A stretch of DNA of 64,000 nucleotides from CAZVJA01 sp964626885. GTDB lineage: Bacteria; Planctomycetota; Planctomycetia; Planctomycetales; Planctomycetaceae. Location of the stretch: positions 1-64,000 of the forward strand of contig CAZVJA010000003.1 of the NCBI GenBank assembly GCA_964626885.1, in the 5' to 3' direction. Positions 62,529-64,000 of this stretch are shown piece by piece (the stretch's first letter is position 1; each line of letters starts with the position of its first letter). The position numbers were made by a program, and so were the translations under genes. The notes under the pieces were generated by a model. It saw only the letters and a list, made by a program, of their open reading frames with translations. It searched no databases and was not told where the DNA came from.

Positions 62529-62774
62529 CTCAAGCACTCTCCATCCAATCGGCTCGGTAATCGGTCTTCGTCAGGCACTCTATTTCGGAACTTCGTTGAG
62601 GTCGTTTCCCTGGACCACAAGCATGCCGATATCGGCTGCCTTTGTCACACGGACTATTATACGCAACGCAGGCAGGGAGACGATGGATCAAACAAAAAGT
62701 CCCGCCTCACAAACAACTTCCGACAAGTGCCGTTGGAGCCGCAAGAATCGGCCTTCGGGTGCGAGCCGACTTCG

Positions 62775-63764
62775 TCAACGCCGATCTGGAGGGGAGCCGG
62801 CGGAGATTGGGCGTCGGGAGATCTCTTGCCAGTGGCGGATGTCGATTTCGTACGGGCCGTGGACCTGATCAAAGCGGCCGAAATCGGCGCGGTACTTTTC
62901 CAGCCGGCCGATTTTCTGCTCCGTCGAAAGCTCGCCCGGGTGATCCGATCCCGGAGCGCGGCCCCAAAGGATGCGCGAGCCCCCCGGCGTCCAAAGCTCG
63001 TAGGTGGCGTTGTCGGCCGACGCACCATCGACCGCCGCATCGGGAACGCGGATCGCCGCGAGTTCCAGACGACTCCAGTGCATGGCCAGGGAATCCGCCA
63101 ATCGGGCTGCTCCCGCAACAAGCGGATCGCCCCACACAGTGCCCGCCGGGCCGCGCGGTGCCGACCTGACATTTTCGATCAATGGATAGAACCGCGCCTG
63201 CTCGAAGGTGAAATCCTTTGGAGGAAGGAGCACGCCGCGCGAATCGACGGGGTAAAATCCTTCCGGAACTCGGACCATCGCGGACGGCTTACGGTAACGA
63301 AGTTCCACGACGATTTGAGCCGGAAGATCCTTCTGCACGCTCACGACTTCTTCGACCCAGGGATGTGCCCGGAACGCCTGTGCGACCTTCTCGACAACGT
63401 CTGTGTCGAGTAAAGAAATTTCCCGCGACAGTTTCGCACGTTCGAACACCTGGCTGGTGAGATCCGCCGGTACCCAGGGGGGCAATTCTGAAATGCGAAC
63501 CTTGGAGGCGGTGATGCGATATTCCGCGCGACCCGACAGGTCGGGCAGCAATTCCACGATCTGCCGCCAGCCAAAGAAGAGGCCGAGCACGACTGCCAGA
63601 ATCAGCAGCCGCTTGGGGCGAAACAGCAAACGAGTGAGCCAATTGCCGGGCGGGGGATCGACAACAAGCGTGACGTCCGAATCATCGTCGTCATCGAGTT
63701 CGTCGACGTCCGTCTTGCGGCGTTTTTTTGTCGATTTGGGGGATTTTCTTTTCTTCGCGGCCAT
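62775..63764 (-). CDS. ftsQ: Cell division protein FtsQ (POTRA domain)
   Basis: 329 residues. A basic, then acidic cytosolic N-terminus (KKRKSPKSTKKRRKTD; ELDDDDDSD) precedes one membrane helix (RLLILAVVLGLFFGW). The POTRA domain follows: ISELPPWVPADLTSQVFERA, SLLDTDVVEKVAQAFRAHPW, VEEVVSVQKDLPAQIVVELR, then the FtsQ beta domain YPVDSRGVLLPPKDF. Position after ddl in the dcw-type order (ddl-ftsQ) supports the call. FtsQ bridges early and late divisome proteins in most bacteria; planctomycetes lack FtsZ in many lineages, so its presence is of note. The N-terminal tail is unusually charged. Confidence 0.85.
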   Translation of the reverse strand: MAAKKRKSPKSTKKRRKTDVDELDDDDDSDVTLVVDPPPGNWLTRLLFRPKRLLILAVVLGLFFGWRQIVELLPDLSGRAEYRITASKVRISELPPWVPADLTSQVFERAKLSREISLLDTDVVEKVAQAFRAHPWVEEVVSVQKDLPAQIVVELRYRKPSAMVRVPEGFYPVDSRGVLLPPKDFTFEQARFYPLIENVRSAPRGPAGTVWGDPLVAGAARLADSLAMHWSRLELAAIRVPDAAVDGASADNATYELWTPGGSRILWGRAPGSDHPGELSTEQKIGRLEKYRADFGRFDQVHGPYEIDIRHWQEISRRPISAGSPPDRR

Positions 63765-63831
63765 GAGACTTCAGCATCTTCATCGGCGCGATTCGGGCCG
63801 GATCTGCGACGAAACGACGGCGGGTCCGGTT

Positions 63832-64000
63832 TCAACGGGGGGATTGCGCATTCTGCGCCCGACTGATCGGGCCGCGCAAGGTTTGCGAGGATTTTCCCGC
63901 GACCGAAGTCCCTGCCAGAGCGGTACGAATCGCCCGTTCGCACAACTCCCCGAGATTCCAGCCGAGCCGGGCAGCCGCCTTCGGCACCAGGCTGTGATCG
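63832..64000 (-). CDS. ddl: D-alanine--D-alanine ligase, C-terminal end only
   Basis: 55 codons before the stop at 63832-63834; the rest lies beyond the window. The visible end reads DHSLVPKAAARLGWNLGELC, matching the Ddl C-terminal pattern (TSHSLVPKAAxxxGxSF...LC) that holds the last helix after the ATP-grasp Mg2+ site. It is followed by a non-conserved tail. Ddl joins two D-Ala residues for peptidoglycan precursors. The ddl-ftsQ neighbourhood is the classic dcw arrangement. The fragment is short, so paralogues cannot be excluded. Confidence 0.8.
   Translation of the reverse strand, partial: DHSLVPKAAARLGWNLGELCERAIRTALAGTSVAGKSSQTLRGPISRAQNAQSPR

Noticed and set aside
1..64000. tRNA, rRNA, CRISPR arrays, transposons, prophage
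   Set aside because: No T-loop GGTTCGAATC context with an acceptor stem, no regularly spaced repeats, and no transposase, integrase or phage structural protein were seen in any frame.

Overview
The window looks like a chromosomal segment of a planctomycete. The clearest signs are a DUF1559 prepilin-like protein ending in the H-X9-DG tag (53222-54190), a cysteine-rich secreted protein of a type I associate with planctomycetes (55395-55865), the flagellar order flgF-G-A-H-I-J-N-K-L, a DUF1573 protein, a MamK-like actin, many secreted enzymes and HEAT or terpene-cyclase-like repeat proteins, and a base composition that looks moderately GC-rich. Nothing points to a plasmid, prophage or insertion sequence: I see no transposase, integrase, tRNA, rRNA or CRISPR array. 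Both ends cut through genes: an FtsX-type ABC permease at the left and the C-terminus of D-alanine--D-alanine ligase at the right.

Layout. 1-3.7 kb (minus): a LolD/MacB-like ABC ATPase and permease, then threonine synthase. 3.8-4.6 kb: an SDR dehydrogenase. 4.8-14.7 kb (plus): a flagellar rod, ring and hook-junction operon (flgF, flgG, flgA, flgH, flgI, short flgJ, flgN-like, flgK, enlarged flgL). 15-16 kb: rplM-rpsI with a good terminator. 16.1-22.4 kb (plus): ion homeostasis and osmotic genes, namely MgtE, a giant MscS-family channel and CorA (the last two overlapping). 22.4-32.7 kb: a membrane-anchored MutS-like ATPase, a Tat-exported sugar isomerase-like protein, two MFS carriers, a neutral-ceramidase-like enzyme, a secreted esterase, an HpcH/HpaI aldolase and a second SDR. 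32.7-36.7 kb (minus): methyltransferase, GT2 glycosyltransferase and polytopic membrane protein, probably for a surface glycan.

36.9-43.5 kb (minus) is the most unusual part: a secreted protein, a single-pass membrane protein with a charged C-terminal tail, a MamK-like actin, a HEAT-repeat protein and a terpene-cyclase-fold protein, with no magnetosome genes nearby. 43.7-49.6 kb: AlkA-type glycosylase, a small conserved protein, a LOG-family protein, UvrB with an RGG-like tail, and the DUF1573 protein. 49.7-55.9 kb (minus): a large secreted GH-like protein, a DUF4198 protein, the DUF1559 pseudopilin and two cysteine-rich exported proteins, possibly a metal-handling or envelope cluster. 56.4-59.4 kb (plus): HDOD protein coupled to a hybrid histidine kinase. 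59.4-64 kb (minus): an MFS-fused spermidine synthase-like protein, a YugP-type zinc peptidase, FtsQ and the end of Ddl.

Functional calls rest on motifs and family resemblance read by eye. No database search was run. Start sites were chosen from ATG position, upstream purine-rich sites and signal peptides.
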